Part shown: positions 46,245-58,800 of the stretch, piece by piece
Layout of the letters: each line of letters starts with the position of its first letter
How positions within the stretch are numbered: the first letter of the stretch is position 1
Assembly: GCA_022453515.1 (NCBI GenBank)
Contig: JAJNNY010000095.1
Coordinates: forward strand, 1-64,000
Length of the DNA stretch: 64,000 nt
Source: Astrocystis sublimbata
Taxonomy: Eukaryota > Ascomycota > Sordariomycetes > Xylariales > Xylariaceae
Direction: 5' to 3'
Made by a program: the position numbers and the translations under genes
Notes under the pieces: model-generated
Databases searched by the model: none
The model's input: only the letters and a program-made list of their open reading frames with translations
What the model was told of the DNA's origin: nothing

Positions 46245-47378
46245 GCTCAATTCACAGTGGCATGTGTGCCGAGAGAATGTCTCCGTCGCATGCCGTGCCA
46301 CATGTACGGCCTGTCGGAAAAGTAATGAAAAGAAACGCGGAGTAGATGGAAACGGAGGGTCGCTACTGATGCCGGTCCCATTATCCACAGCATACGAGTC
46401 CCACGTTCCCCTCAAAGAAAGCCCATTAGATATTGATCATGACCCTGCAGCGATCTAGACCCCAGGATGCGCACCCGCCGGATTTGGAGTGCGGGGATCA
46501 AACCCACAACACCCTTCTCCAATGGATATGTGATGGTGGGGTAGATTTACACAAAGAATTGAGAGAAGTGCGAGGTCATTTGAGGCATGTCACTCACTAG
46601 TCGACAGATCAACAATCGTGCATGACACGCTAAGTGATTTCACTTATCAATTCGGTATGCATTAACTGGGCACTGGCTGATCCGAAGTGGAAATGAAATC
46701 ACAATTCTTTTGCTCGTCTCGGGCTTCGAATGAACTGCCACGGTCAAAATTTGCACTCCTGTCTCTTCCTCGTTCATCGGGACAACCCATGATGTATCAC
46801 TTGCCCCCGCACCTGATGACCCTGTGAAGCAAGACCGCTGAAATCTCAGTTCATAAGACCATTGTACATTTGGCGAAGCAAACAATAAATTCCTGGACCT
46901 TTTAAAATACCGTCTGTAGAAAGTTGTGTATCTAGGATCTGTATAAAATCATCAATCTATTAGTTACATTCGAGGGTTAATTGTCTACATATGTGAGATA
47001 TGTAGATCGTAGAAGCAAAGTATCAAGGTGCCCCTTTTCCGTAGTGCCAAGCGCCAAGTAATCAGCACCCCTTTCCATTCTCCGACCGAACTGAAGGACA
47101 TCTCAATCATGCCATATGGAACTCTATTCGCGCCGAGAATTATCTCGTCCATGGAGATAGATAGAAGGTAGATCTATCGCAACTCCAAAATTCCATCCGG
47201 TATATTCCGTGTGGGACAGCTCAAAACGTATATGTCTCGACAAGTCATAACCAACATCAACCCTAATTTTCATTTTGACCAGTTTCCCAAATGCTGTGTT
47301 CGAACAAAGCCAGGGGAAATTTTCCTACACTCTAGTTTTAATTCAACACATTAAATACTCGCCTCAACTTCAACGACC
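46245..47378. other. Intergenic, divergent promoters
   Basis: 1.1 kb between the divergent starts of the regulator and the aldolase. No gene is seen. The last 60 bases before the aldolase ATG hold an ATTAAATA element and a pyrimidine-rich leader. Confidence 0.5.
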
Positions 47379-48428
47379 ATGACTACCTCAAAAATCAAAG
47401 TTCCTCCCAGCGGTGTCTGGGTCCCTGCTGTTACATTCTTCGATCACGACACAGACACTATCGAAGTTGAAGCACAAGAGACATATTATTCATACCTGTC
47501 GAAATGTGGTTTGGCAGGCCTAGTGGTACTTGGCACAAACTCGGAGACGTTCTTGATGACACGGGAGGAACGCAAAATCTTGGTCCAAATAGCAAGAAAA
47601 GCATGTGGTCCATCATTCCCCATCATGGCTGGAGTAGGAGGGCACTCCACGAAACAGGTTCTTGAGCATATAGAAGATGTCAATGATGCAGGCGCCGACT
47701 ATGTCTGTAAGAAACACCCACCTGCCTGAGCTTGTGTATCGCACCCCGTCGCTGGGTCAACAGGGGAACATCCAACCATATTTACTAACGATGGGCATAT
47801 TCCAGTGCTTCTCCCTCCGGCCTACTTCGGTAAGCAGACAACACAAGCAGTGATCGACAACTTCTTCCACGATATCCAGGCCAAGAGTCCGCTTCCGATT
47901 GTCATTTACAACTTTCCCGCCGTGTGCAACGGAATCGACCTTGACTCTGCAACAATTGCCCGATACGCCAAATCATACAACAAGATTGTCGGGGTGAAGC
48001 TCACATGCGGTAGCGTAGCCAAGATCACTCGTCTTGCCGCTGAGTTCCCGCCCGAGCGGTTCGCTGTATATGCCGGCCAAGCCGACTTCATGATCGGCGG
48101 CATGGCATCTGGCTCTTCGGGCACGATCTCGGGGTTCGCCAATGTGTTTCCTAGAACAATTGTTCGCGTTTACGAGCTATACCAGGCCGGCAAGACCGCT
48201 GAGGCCATGGAACTTCATCGGGCAGCTGCACTAGCGGAACAGCCGTGCAAAGCAGGAATCGCAGCCGTCAAGTACGCGACGGCCATGAACTCGGCACGCA
48301 TTGCAGGTATTGAAGGTGCTCTTGACAAGCTCAAGCCCAGGAGGCCATACCTGGAGCCCTCAGATGCAGAGAAAAGGAACATTGACACAATGATCGCGAG
48401 CTTGGTCGACATTGAGTCTAGTTTATGA
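47379..48428 (+). CDS. DapA-family (class I) aldolase, keto-deoxy sugar acid type
   Basis: Exons 47379-47706 and 47806-48428 (intron 47707-47805) give 951 nt and 316 aa. It has the TIM-barrel dihydrodipicolinate-synthase fold. GVWVPAVTFFDHD opens the barrel, GTNSETFLMTREER is the substrate-carboxylate loop, IYNFP carries the catalytic Tyr (Y144), and VGVKLTCGS carries the Schiff-base lysine (K174). In fungi this family includes 2-keto-3-deoxy-L-galactonate aldolase and relatives that split keto-deoxy acids into pyruvate and an aldehyde, rather than lysine biosynthesis, which fungi run by another route. The nearby glucarate-dehydratase-like gene would produce a keto-deoxy acid, so the two probably act in sequence in the cytosol. 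Intact. Confidence 0.88.
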
Positions 48429-49339
48429 GCCCCTGTCCTACTACACAGGAACGTAACTTACTTAAATAAAGACCACGGGTCTAACGAGTCATTGAAGTCA
48501 TTTCTACAGCTAAGATCGTATACACCCTGATGGAAACATCTGTTTTCTTTGCGTGTGCTGGCTCATCACTGTGTTGAATGCCTTAGTGGAAATCATCTCG
48601 GAAAGCCTTCTGTGTGATCCTTTGAGTAGTTCGATACGTAGACTTTCCTACTTGCATGCATTACTGATGATCTTCGTTTGATTCTGAGTGGCTTTAAGCC
48701 GGGTGACTCACGACAAATCTAACTAAGTATGAAGGAAACGACTCCAACTTCTTGCGTCAGGTCGCCTGTTTGAGCGTTTCACCCCGCCCCCAACAGATAC
48801 GCCGATAGGCCTGCCTATATGCCTGAATCGGGAAGGGTGCGCTCTTTGGAGGTTAGTGACAACCCAAAGAGGGGAATCGGACCCGTGCAGCTATATCCGT
48901 CTCATACCGTCAAGCGCCCGGGACCGTTGCATATCCGTGTGGGCCAGGTGCTCCTACTACTCCGCACTTTAGCTTCCGACGGCAAACATCGCGCCCCTCT
49001 CAACGGCGAGTGCACACTAGCAAGTAGAAGTAGGTGGCAATAGACAGCGATTTCAATGCGGAGGGGGCACAAGGGTGCGCGTCGGCAGAGTTTACCCCGA
49101 TTTAATACTCTCATTCCCGAGTTGGAGACTCAAGCGCGAGCGAGGAGATTCCTGAGGTTTATTTACTTCATGTGATGCTGCCTCAGATGGTGAGTTTATA
49201 GGCTATTTCCAAGTAGCTTCAATCAAGAGAACCCTGGGTCTAGAGAATAAAAGGCTTGCTGCTACCAGGCCATCTCATAGCGTCATATCACCTCGTCACA
49301 ATTTTATTTCGCAAGTGGACGCTTGCCGAACCCGCTACC
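48429..49339. other. Intergenic
   Basis: 910 bases between tandem genes. No gene is seen; several short frames have no domain. Confidence 0.5.
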
Positions 49340-51052
49340 ATGGCTCAACGCGGCATCATTAAAGATGTTGTCATCACGCCCGTGGCATTCCACGACATGC
49401 CATTGCTGAACAGCGTTGGCGTGCACGAGCCTTTCGCACTCCGCAGCATCATTGAGATCATCGTAAGCGGTGGCAACGACGAGGACGCGAGTTGCTACGG
49501 TCTGGGGGAGTCGTACGGCGACGGCACTCACATCGAACGCTTACAGAGGGTGGCACCTCAACTGAAAGGCTTGTCAGTCTACGACACCAATCGCATCTAT
49601 CTGACATGCGTCAACTCCATGACAGGCGACACGAGTACGGGCGGCGACGGCATGGCCGGGTTAGTGACTACAGCGTCGGCGGCAGACAAGGTATTCTCGC
49701 CCTTCGAGGTCGCGTGCCTCGACATACAAGGCAAATTGGCCGGTCTTCCCGTCAGTGAGCTGCTCGGCGGCCGTGTCCGTGACAAGGTCGACTACTCGGC
49801 GTACCTGTTTTACAAATGGGCGGGGCACCCGGGACAGCCGGATGACGAGTTTGGAGAAGCGCTGGATCCGGAGGGTCTCGTGCGACAGGCGCGCAAGCTC
49901 GTGGACGAGTACGGCTTCAAGGCTATCAAGGTCAAGGGTGGCGTGTTCACACCGGCCGAGGAGGTAGCCGGTATCCGAGCGCTGCGCGCCGCCTTCCCTG
50001 ATGCGCCGCTGCGGCTCGACCCCAATGCCGCGTGGTCGGTCGAAACATCGAAGTGGGTTGCTCGTGAGCTGACTGGCGTGCTCGAGTACCTAGAAGATCC
50101 AGCCGGTGAGATTGAGGGTAGTGAGTAATCTCTCGATTCGATTCATTTCCTACTCTGTTGTTTTCTGGTCTGTCCCCGGGGGCTGTACTTCCAGTTCTCG
50201 TCAAAGCGATCGGAAATATTTTAGTTCTGAGAGTGTTATGTGGTATACTATCCTTAGTCGCGAGCTCCAGTCATTGGCCACGCCAACGCCCCATAGTCCA
50301 GCACTATAGCCAAGCAGGGTGATACTAACTTCATCTCAAAGTGGCGGCCGTCGCTCAGGAGGCATCCATGCCTTTAGCTACCAATATGGCTGTCGTCGCC
50401 TTCTCACACCTGCCCCCTTCGATCCGCCAGAATGCCGTCCAAGTCATACTCTCTGACCATCACTTCTGGGGTGGGTTGCGCCGCTCACAGGTACTGGGGA
50501 CTATCTGTGCCACCTGGGGGGTGGGCTTGTCGATGCACTCCAACAGCCACCGTGAGTAATGGCCACACAAAAGGCATTTTCATTTTCTTCGTCTCATTCC
50601 ATTCTTCCTTTCCAATTCTACCAAGGCGCGATACTCACTTTATTGACGTTATCTCGCCTACCCCATTGTCATCCCCGATCCTGCATTTCTCCATCATTAT
50701 AACATCCGCAGAAAGAGCTGATCATGATTAACGCTCCTTTCCTACAACAGTGGGGATATCACTCGCAGCCATGACACATCTTGCCGCCGCGACACCCAAC
50801 CTCGACTACGCATGCGACACGCACTGGCCCTGGAAGAGACGCGACGAGGACGTGGTCGTGGACGGGGCGCTGCGGTGGGCAGACGGTGGCTTAATCGTGC
50901 CTACTGCGCCGGGGTTGGGAGTGGAACTGGACAGGGAGAGATTGGCGCGCCTCCACCAGCAATATCTTGACTGCGGGCTGCGAAAACGCGACGATACCAC
51001 GTACATGCAGAAGTTTCAACCAGACTTCTCTGCCAAGATCCCTAAGTGGTGA
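49340..51052 (+). CDS. Enolase-superfamily sugar-acid dehydratase, glucarate dehydratase-like
   Basis: Exons 49340-50120, 50342-50551 and 50751-51052 give 1293 nt and 430 aa. Both introns are unusually long for this window (221 and 199 nt). The start MAQRGIIKDVVITPVAF matches the family N-terminus; an upstream in-frame ATG at 49256 would add 28 residues without homology. The KxK base is in IKVKGG, metal ligands are in RLDPNAAW and LEDP, EIEGMAAVA is joined across intron 1, MPLATNM follows, and DHHFWGGL carries the second catalytic His. ATWGVGLSMHSNSH, split from LGISLAAMTHLAA by intron 2, completes the barrel. The reaction is loss of water from a hexarate or hexonate to give a keto-deoxy acid, the substrate type of the neighbouring aldolase. 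Exact sugar unknown. Intact. Confidence 0.87.
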
Positions 51053-51676
51053 GGCGTTATCCCTTTGACGATGAGACCCTTACTAGCTAGTACCTACTAC
51101 TACGATGTTACCCTTAAATGCAATCATCCTCTTAGGTGCATACACCTTGTCCTAGTGCCTTGGCATCCAGTGGATAGGGGCAAAGACACTGGCCGTGTAA
51201 GACGATTCTAGGTTGACTGACTCTTTCGTAGTAAATTGTGTTTTCGCATAGACTTCTGACTCATGTGCGCAGATTTGAGATTTGCTAACACCATAGTCGA
51301 TGAAGTTGCATCTATGGCCCTCTGGGGGCGCTCTTCCGAGATTGCAGCAAAGGGTGTCATGCCGGTGTTGCGTGTTGCTGTGCCCCCGGATAATGTTGAC
51401 CGTCAATACAGGCTATGGAGAGGGTGACGCGAGCGTAGTGCTGAGCATCAGTCTCGACTGCGACATCGCCGCAAATGGGGAACAGATAATTATTGCTCGT
51501 ACATATCGGCTAATGCATGCGGCGTGTTGTCGAAGATGGAGCGAGCATTCACACAGCAATGTTAAAGTCTCGTAGATTTCCTGTGCATCTCAAATCCTGT
51601 CGGGCTGTGCACTGGCGCTAGAACTACGAAAGCTTGACGACGCTGCTCAATCACCAAGCTCACATCGGTCTTCAAG
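51053..51676. other. Intergenic
   Basis: About 620 bases between the dehydratase and the secreted protein gene. Open frames on both strands near 51150-51570 show no recognisable repeats or domain. Confidence 0.45.
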
Positions 51677-54568
51677 ATGGCAGCGATCTACCAGTCTCTC
51701 TTGCTGGCGTTCTGGATATCTACGGCATGTTGCATGAGTGAGGATCAGTACGGCATGTGTTCCAGGTTTCTATGTCGGTGCAAACATTGACTTGCTGGTG
51801 CAGGTCCATTATCAATGGTGTCGGTCTCGTACCTGTGGCTGCCTGGCCTCATATTGGGCTTGTTCCCGACTTCGATCCTCACCGAGCAGTACCTGCAGCT
51901 GCTGACTCCGACCCAACGGTACAAGAGGTGTATCTTCCGAGCCCCTGCCGGCCCGACGACAACTTCTTACACCCGATCTATGAGATAACTAATCTTTCGT
52001 TGGCGTTTTACTATGAGAGTGGATATCTCGGCATCCATAACTGGGATATGAGCTTTACGGCTCGAGATACTCAGAATAACTATACCATGATCTGTACGCT
52101 GTGGGCCACGGACGGAGCGGGAATATCAGACTGGGGAGGATGTGGGGTAGAAGGTGCTGATATCGACACATTCACAACACGTTTTGTGCTGAAAAACGTG
52201 GATGTCAGCAAGTGGCACGACGTGTTTGTGGGTCGTGCCACGATCTCACAAATCTGGCTATGTAGCCAGAGCGACGACACATATCCGTAGGTCATGTCCC
52301 GTACTGCAGCAGCTGAAACTGTGGAGCAGGAAATCCGCTCCTATGATGCTGACTCTTGGTTTACAGCGATACCTATTCGGCAGAAGGAGTGGCGATAATC
52401 GAGACAGGATGTATGAAGGCTACGAATCCGACATCGGGACAGCGAGACCCATGCACAGATATCAAGACCGAATTCCCCTTGGTCGTGGATCCGAAATGGC
52501 TGACGCCAGAGAATACCCCACGGCTTGAGCCTCACCCAGTCTCTGATCCCGAGCCCACACCGCCACCTATCCGCCCTGGTCGTACTGCCGACTGTACGGC
52601 CAAAGCTTTCTCGAAACCAGCCGTTGTGATAGACGATTTTCACTATGTGCCGCCACCCACTATCGAAGACATTAACACCGAAACGGTCAACTTCACCGTA
52701 GCCAGCACTGTAACCGGTGCCCGGGCTTATTGTGCTTCAACCGTTGAGCAAGACGAAGGGTGGGAAAAGTGGTATATCAAAACCCAATGTCTCAATGAGG
52801 TTAGGGACGATCCCTATCAGAGCGAGACCGACTTTTACAGAGTGGAATTCCACTACACAGAGCGCTTGATGACCGTTGAACAAAGATTTGTATGCGGTGA
52901 CCCTGAGGGACTGCATGAGTAGGAGCTCCTTCGCACATTGCTTCTGAGCTACAATGGCCATAGCTGACAACGATCTCAGAACGAGTTTCGACATTAAAGC
53001 TACTGGTCGGTTTCCGTTCTTTTGCAACGACGAGGGCTCGGGCACCGTGGTGAGTACTCTCCTGATAAGATCCTTGTAACATGTGTCATTGAAGGGAGCT
53101 GATCATGAGTCATTATCATAGTGCAAGTCTAGCCGAACCGAGATCGTCGCCGAGATACGACAACCAGTCGGGGGTCTAACTCCCGCACCCGTTCCCACCC
53201 CCCCTAATGCAGACTTCCCTGGATGCACGGCAAATTCACTCTATTATGTTTACTTCGAAGCGGACAAGTTATTATCCTATCATGTCTGGTACAAGTTGCA
53301 TAAAGCCGACGACTATTCGAAAGTCGAGTTGGAGGAGCAATCACTCAGCCTCGATTTTCGAAATGAGGCAAACGACTATACCGCATCATGCGTAATCACA
53401 GACTCGGATACTGAGCTTCAGAATAGGGACGGCTGGGTTCCGTGCTTTGCAACTAACACGCTACATAGCTACCCCAGATATGCACTCGAGACGTGGGTAC
53501 ACTTCGACTTGAATACGAGAGACTTTAAGTTTAACCAAACCTGGTATTGCAACGATACCGACGAGGCCATCCCGTGAGTGCTACCAAAAGAACGCTTGCA
53601 TATTTGCCAGCTGCGTGCCATTCCAGTCTTGCTCACACATCTTCAGAATGCAATTCGTTGCTACAGGGGAAGCCCAGCTGACCCCCTACCAATGCGGTTG
53701 GACGAACACGACGCAAGACGGCAATTTTTGCTGGCCCTACGATACTTGTACTCCAGAGTGGGACATCCAGTGGTGCAACCTGACGATCAACGACTACACC
53801 CGTCCAGTGCGGATCCAAGGAAACGTAATCTCGACAACCGAGTTGCCGCCAGACGCTTTCACAAACCCCGAACCAGACCCAGATCAGTACAGCTGCACCG
53901 AGACGTCGCTCACGCGGCCGGTAGAATTGACGCTGCGAAACTTCTCCATTGCGACTAATTACCTGAAATCTGATCAATACCCCAACTGGACATACTCATT
54001 TGTGGACTTCGTGTTCGAGAACTCGGCACTGGCTCCGAGAGCAGGAGGAGCCTGGATTGACGTATCGTTCGGCAGCGAAGAGCTTACCCCGTATGACCCT
54101 CTCGACGACCCTACCATAGCTTACGGAGGCTACAAAAGGAGCTTCATCAACGACATGGGGTGGTCTGCACGTGTGGACATCGGTCAAGCTTACATGGAGT
54201 TTAATCACAGCTGGTATTGCGAGGACAAGAATCCTCAGAACCCGTGAGTGTTACCAGTCCTTACTCACGCCTAGTACTACCTGTGCCAAGCATGATCACT
54301 GACAATGATGAACAGAATCCTATTCACGGCCACGTGGAATGGGGAACTTCCACTGTCTTGTGAATATAACAGACCCGTAGAATACACCAACCCAACCGAC
54401 ATAGTGTGTGTATTGCCGAACAATGCAACGACTCTTACTCTTCGTCCGTCAGTCACGAGTCAGGTCCAGCGAGCACCTATCCCGGATCCGACCTGTGAGC
54501 CAGATGAAGTGTGCCCTTACGCCAGGGACGCGAACTCAGACAGTGGCGGTGTTATTGTTCCTCGCTAG
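51677..54568 (+). CDS. Secreted Cys-rich protein built of four repeated ~200-residue modules (unknown function)
   Basis: The signal peptide candidate starts at ATG 51677 (MAAIYQSLLLAFWISTACC). The join to the next exon is uncertain; a donor at 51736 and an acceptor near 51898 keep the frame. Then come four modules, each ending in an aromatic-Cys block followed by an exon border and a new strand. Module 1 ends WLCSQSDDTYP, then TYSAEGVAIIETGC. Module 2 ends FVCGDPEGLHE, then FDIKATGRFPFFC. Module 3 ends WYCNDTDEAIP, then QFVATGEAQLTPYQC. Module 4 ends WYCEDKNPQNP, then ILFTATWNGELPLSC. All four introns interrupt at the same spot and phase (phase 2). One extra intron lies at about 53050-53131. 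Pro-rich linkers (PVPTPP, PDPDQ, PEPTPPP) separate modules, and N-glycosylation sites are frequent. I recognise no named domain. Probably an extracellular or cell-wall protein. Confidence 0.7.
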
Positions 54569-55844
54569 ACGATCGAAGTAAGGGGATTTGAGCCTGAACC
54601 AATAACTAACTATCCTTTCTGTTCGCACTCGGTAGTGCACTGAGCATTGCTATCTCGAGTCTGTGTAATGTACATATAATGTTGATATATGGAGCCAATG
54701 TAGCCACATAAGGTATACAAGTTCAAGCGTTGTGGGAAACCAGTTAAGATGAACCTCTGGTTCCGGACACCTTCCTGAGCTGCAAACGGTTTGATATGGA
54801 GGTCTCTCTACCTAAGAGTGCGACTCGTGGGACGGTAGCTCTGAGAAATTGTAAGAAATTAGCAGGGTTTACAGGCACCCATGCCCGCCATAGTCTCTTG
54901 GCAGCCCAGGTCACGGCCCATGGCAGGCGATATGAAAATTACATGGCCGCTCTCTCGGGTAAGAAGGGCTTGTAGATTGGCCATCTTTTATTCACACTGC
55001 GGGGCCATGGGTTGCTAAGCAACCCAGCCCATCACCTGTGGGTTAGCTTAAAACTTAGTGCATTCAGGCCATAATTCTCTGGCTGTTGCTACAGGTCATT
55101 TAAGTTATTCTCTACGCTTTCAACAGGCTTGCAAATAGAGAATAGTTTGAACGCGTGTATTGGGGGAGAGGGCATGAGCCGTAGACGAGGCCTAGAAGTA
55201 TAGGCAAAGCGTACTACCCGCTACCCGGAGGGGAGTAGTACGTGCCCTCCGCGACTAGGACTCGAATACCTGCCCACACTCATGCCCACAGGTGTTCAGA
55301 ATTCTTTAAGGATGGGGGGTGCCTTAAGGTTTCGTAGGTTATACGAGGCCTTGAGGCTAAGGGAAGATATTTAAAAAACCTCCGACCACCTCGAAAACCA
55401 CCCCCTTCGTGGGAGGTGGAAAAGAGAGGTGACGAGGAAAAGAACCCTCGCGTAGAGCCTGGGGCGAAGCCGCCCCTTATACCCTTTGGGGGTAGGTCTG
55501 TGCGGGCGCTAGCCTGTTGGGACGTAGAACCCTTCATTCTTTTCAGATGGAAATGATATCAAAGTCTATCGTATTCTTCGCTTCTAAGTAAATTTGCTTC
55601 TATATACATTCTGATATAAGAACAATGATACACCGCCATTAAACAAGGAGATTCGTAAGTAAATAAGTACTAACCGCCAGCCTGCCCTTCCCAACCGCCA
55701 AACGCCATGTAAACTTGAACTCGTAACAAATTCAGTGCTATACTCCAAGGTGGAGATGAGATATGCCACACCCGTAGGAAAATACTTTAACATCTAACAG
55801 CAACTTTATACGTATATAAGAAAAGAAAAGAAAAGAAAAATCAA
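54569..55844. other. Intergenic, no gene seen
   Basis: 1.3 kb. GC-rich low-complexity stretch at 55380-55510 and an (AAAAG)n tract next to the PKS stop codon. A minus-strand open frame at 55280-55537 looks like chance. Confidence 0.5.
55817..55840. repeat. (AAAAG)n microsatellite
   Basis: Four to five AAAAG units immediately downstream of the PKS stop codon. Confidence 0.8.
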
Positions 55845-58800
55845 TCAAGCCGCCTCGTCCCAGCAAGCCTGGCGATTGCGCGTCTTCGCAATGACAGTCG
55901 CCGCAACAGCAGCAAAGTTCGCCGCGCCAAGGATCTCAAAGACAGCAACATCCGACTTGAACTCCTTAGCGAACCAGGAGCGCAGCTCCACAGCGAGCAG
56001 CGAGTCGACGCCGTACGAGTGCAGGGGGCGCACAGTCTCTATATCGACAGGCGGCAGGGACAGGGCGCGGGCCAGCTTATGGACAAGAGCCTCCATGACG
56101 ACATCGCCAGCCTCAGCAAGCGAGCGCGCGCTCGTAAAAGCCACAGACCAATTCTGCGCCGCGGCAGCCTGGGTAGGGTCCGCGTCGGCGGCGCCCGCGC
56201 CGAGCTCGACGGTGTGCATGTGGCGGAAGGTAGCGCGGTGCATGAGGGCGGGGACGTCAGCGCCCTTAGCGACTAGAGACGCCGGAGTCTCGAGGCCGAT
56301 CATGACCTGGCAGTTACGTGGGTCGCGAGCGGCAGCGACGTCGCGGCGGCAGTGGTAGTCGAGGAGGGCGAGGTATTCGTCAGAGTTAATCGGCATCATC
56401 AGCCCGGAGTTTTCGAAAGTCTTGGTCAGGAACTCGCTTTCGGCAATGATGCCGTCGCTCGCCATCCAGCCGAGGTCGAAGCTGATGGAGCGCTCGCCGC
56501 GCGCAACGCGGCTGCGGGCCAGAGCGTCCTGGTACGTGCCGCCGGCCGCGTAGTTGGACTGGCCTGCGGACCCGTGGATGCCGACGACGGAGGACAGCAT
56601 GACGAAGAAGTCGAGGCCGCGCGGGAGCTGGGCGTCAAGGTTGCGCGAGCCATTGACTTTGGGGAGAAGTGCCTGCGTCCACTCCGTGTAGGTCATCTGG
56701 TCGTACATGGCGTCGCGCAGCACCATGGCGCCTTGGATGCAGCCCTTGATTGGGGGCATGGTGGTTGCGACGTCGGCTAGGACGGAGGCTAGTGCGTCGG
56801 CGTCGGCGACGTCGCAGAGGGGGTGCTGTACCTGGACGCCGCGGCTGAGGAGTTCGTCGACGAGCTCGCGCGCGCTGTTGGACTTGGGGCCCGATCGGCC
56901 GAGCAAGAGGAGGTGGCGGGCACCACAGTCCGCCATCCAGCGGGCGGTGCGGCGCGCGAGACCACCGAAACCACCGGCGATCACGTAGGTGGCGTTCGGG
57001 TCTAACTCACAGCTGGGCTTCGTCTTGAGGACAGTCTAGAAAAGATAGGGGTTAGTGGGTGTTGTTCAAAAGTGGGAGAAAAGGAGGCATACCAGAACAC
57101 TGTCCTCCTTGCTCATCTCGATGGTCAGTTTACCCATGCTCTTTCCGCTCTGCATGTGGCGGAAAGCCGTCTCAATCTGAGAGATAGGATACACTTGCAT
57201 CGGGTATGAGATCTTGGCCTGGCCGGCCGCCACCAGCTTCATGGCGTCGACCAGGGACTCGCGGACGAGGCCGGGCTGTTCCTTGGTCATGCCGAAGATA
57301 TCGACAGCGGTAAAGGAGACGTTCTTGGCGAAGTGGAACATGTCGAGGCGCGAGTGCGAGTGGATATCGCGCTTGCCGATCTCCACGAAGCGGCCGAAGC
57401 TCGCCATGCACGACCAGGTGGCCTTGAGGCCGTCGCCGGCAAGCGAGTTGAGCACCACGTCGATGCCGCGGTTCTGCGTCATGCGCATGATGCCCTGCGC
57501 GAAGGACGTGTCGCGGCTGTAGAAGATGTGGTCGTCGGGGATGCCGTACTGTTCCATGAGGAGCTGCTTCTTGCCAGACGAGCCGACCGTCGCAAACACC
57601 TCGGCCCCGACGTGCTGCGCCAGCTGCACGGCAGACTGTCCTGTTCCGCCGGCGGCGGCGTGGATCAGGACCTTGTCTCCCTTTCGGAGACGGCCGGCTA
57701 CCATAAGGGCGTAGTGGGCAGTGGTGTAAGTCATGGGCAGAGAGGCGGCCTCGGTGAAAGACAAGTTCTCTGGCATCTTGACGACAGTACGGGGATCTGC
57801 TCGGGCGAATGTCTTGAAGGAATCGAAGCAGATGGCACAGACGCGGTCGCCAGGTCGAAGGTCCGTGGTGGCGGCATTGCCGATGCGAGTGACAACACCG
57901 GCGCACTCGCCTCCGATCTCGACCTGGTTGATCCGTCCTAGCGCGGTGAGAAGGTCCATGAAGTTGACACCGACGGCCTTGACTTCGATTTCGACTTGGT
58001 TGGGATGCAGGGGCTGGCCCGCGGCCTCATCCTCAATGAAGCAAAGGGAGTCCAGCAGGCCTGGTGTCTTGAACTGCAGCGCTAACGGTGGCAGGTTCGG
58101 TGTGCCGAAAGGTTGGACCTGGGACCGCTGTGGTTGCAGCCGAGTGTGGATCTCCTCGTTCATGTGAGATGACTCGATGGTGCGGTTGATCAGGAGAGAT
58201 CCGTTTTGGTCGCGGTACTCAAGTTCCTGTTCGACGTCATTGACCTCAGCAGAGTTCATGTTGTCAAAGATCTTCTGAACAATCTCCGCCTTGTCGGAGG
58301 TAGAGCGGACGGAGTCGATGGCCAAGGTGACGGCCTTCAGCATCGCGTTCTCGGTTCGCAGGCCACGCAGAAGACCATCTGCCACCTGGTACTCGGGCGT
58401 CTCCCATTTCTCGCCACCGCCTCCGGTCACCCAAATCAGTCCCTGTGCTCCGAGGAATCTCGCCCGAAGTCGCTCAAAGGTCTGCGCATCCATATCGTGC
58501 AGGACGGGGGCGTCTAGCTCTAGGAGGAAGATGCAAAAGCTGTCTGATGGAACTTGCTCGTCATTCAGATAGGAGACTTCGCAGGTCACACCTTGGCGGG
58601 AGAGCAGCGGTATGATTTCTCCAGCGAGTTGGGCTTGGGCCGCCGAGTCTTGGGTGGTGATCAAGGAGACATGGGGCATTGTCGGCGGCTGAGTATCGAC
58701 GTGCTGCGCCGTGGAAACCATGATGCTCAACTCCTGGCATTTATCATCGGCGTAATCTTTCAACACAAAGTCGGTGCCGCTGAATCCGTTGGCAGCCAGA

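Noticed and set aside
46096..46458. 120-codon plus-strand frame opposite the regulator's first exon
   Set aside because: Antisense to the zinc-cluster exon; no recognisable domain.
51152..51575. Possible ankyrin-type fragment on either strand
   Set aside because: Scattered TPL/GH-like triplets only; no full repeat unit could be read in one frame.
55150..55540. tRNA-like or structured GC-rich stretch and an 85-codon minus-strand frame
   Set aside because: I could not fold a cloverleaf with a T-loop and acceptor stem, and the frame is low-complexity (Gly/Arg/Ser) only.
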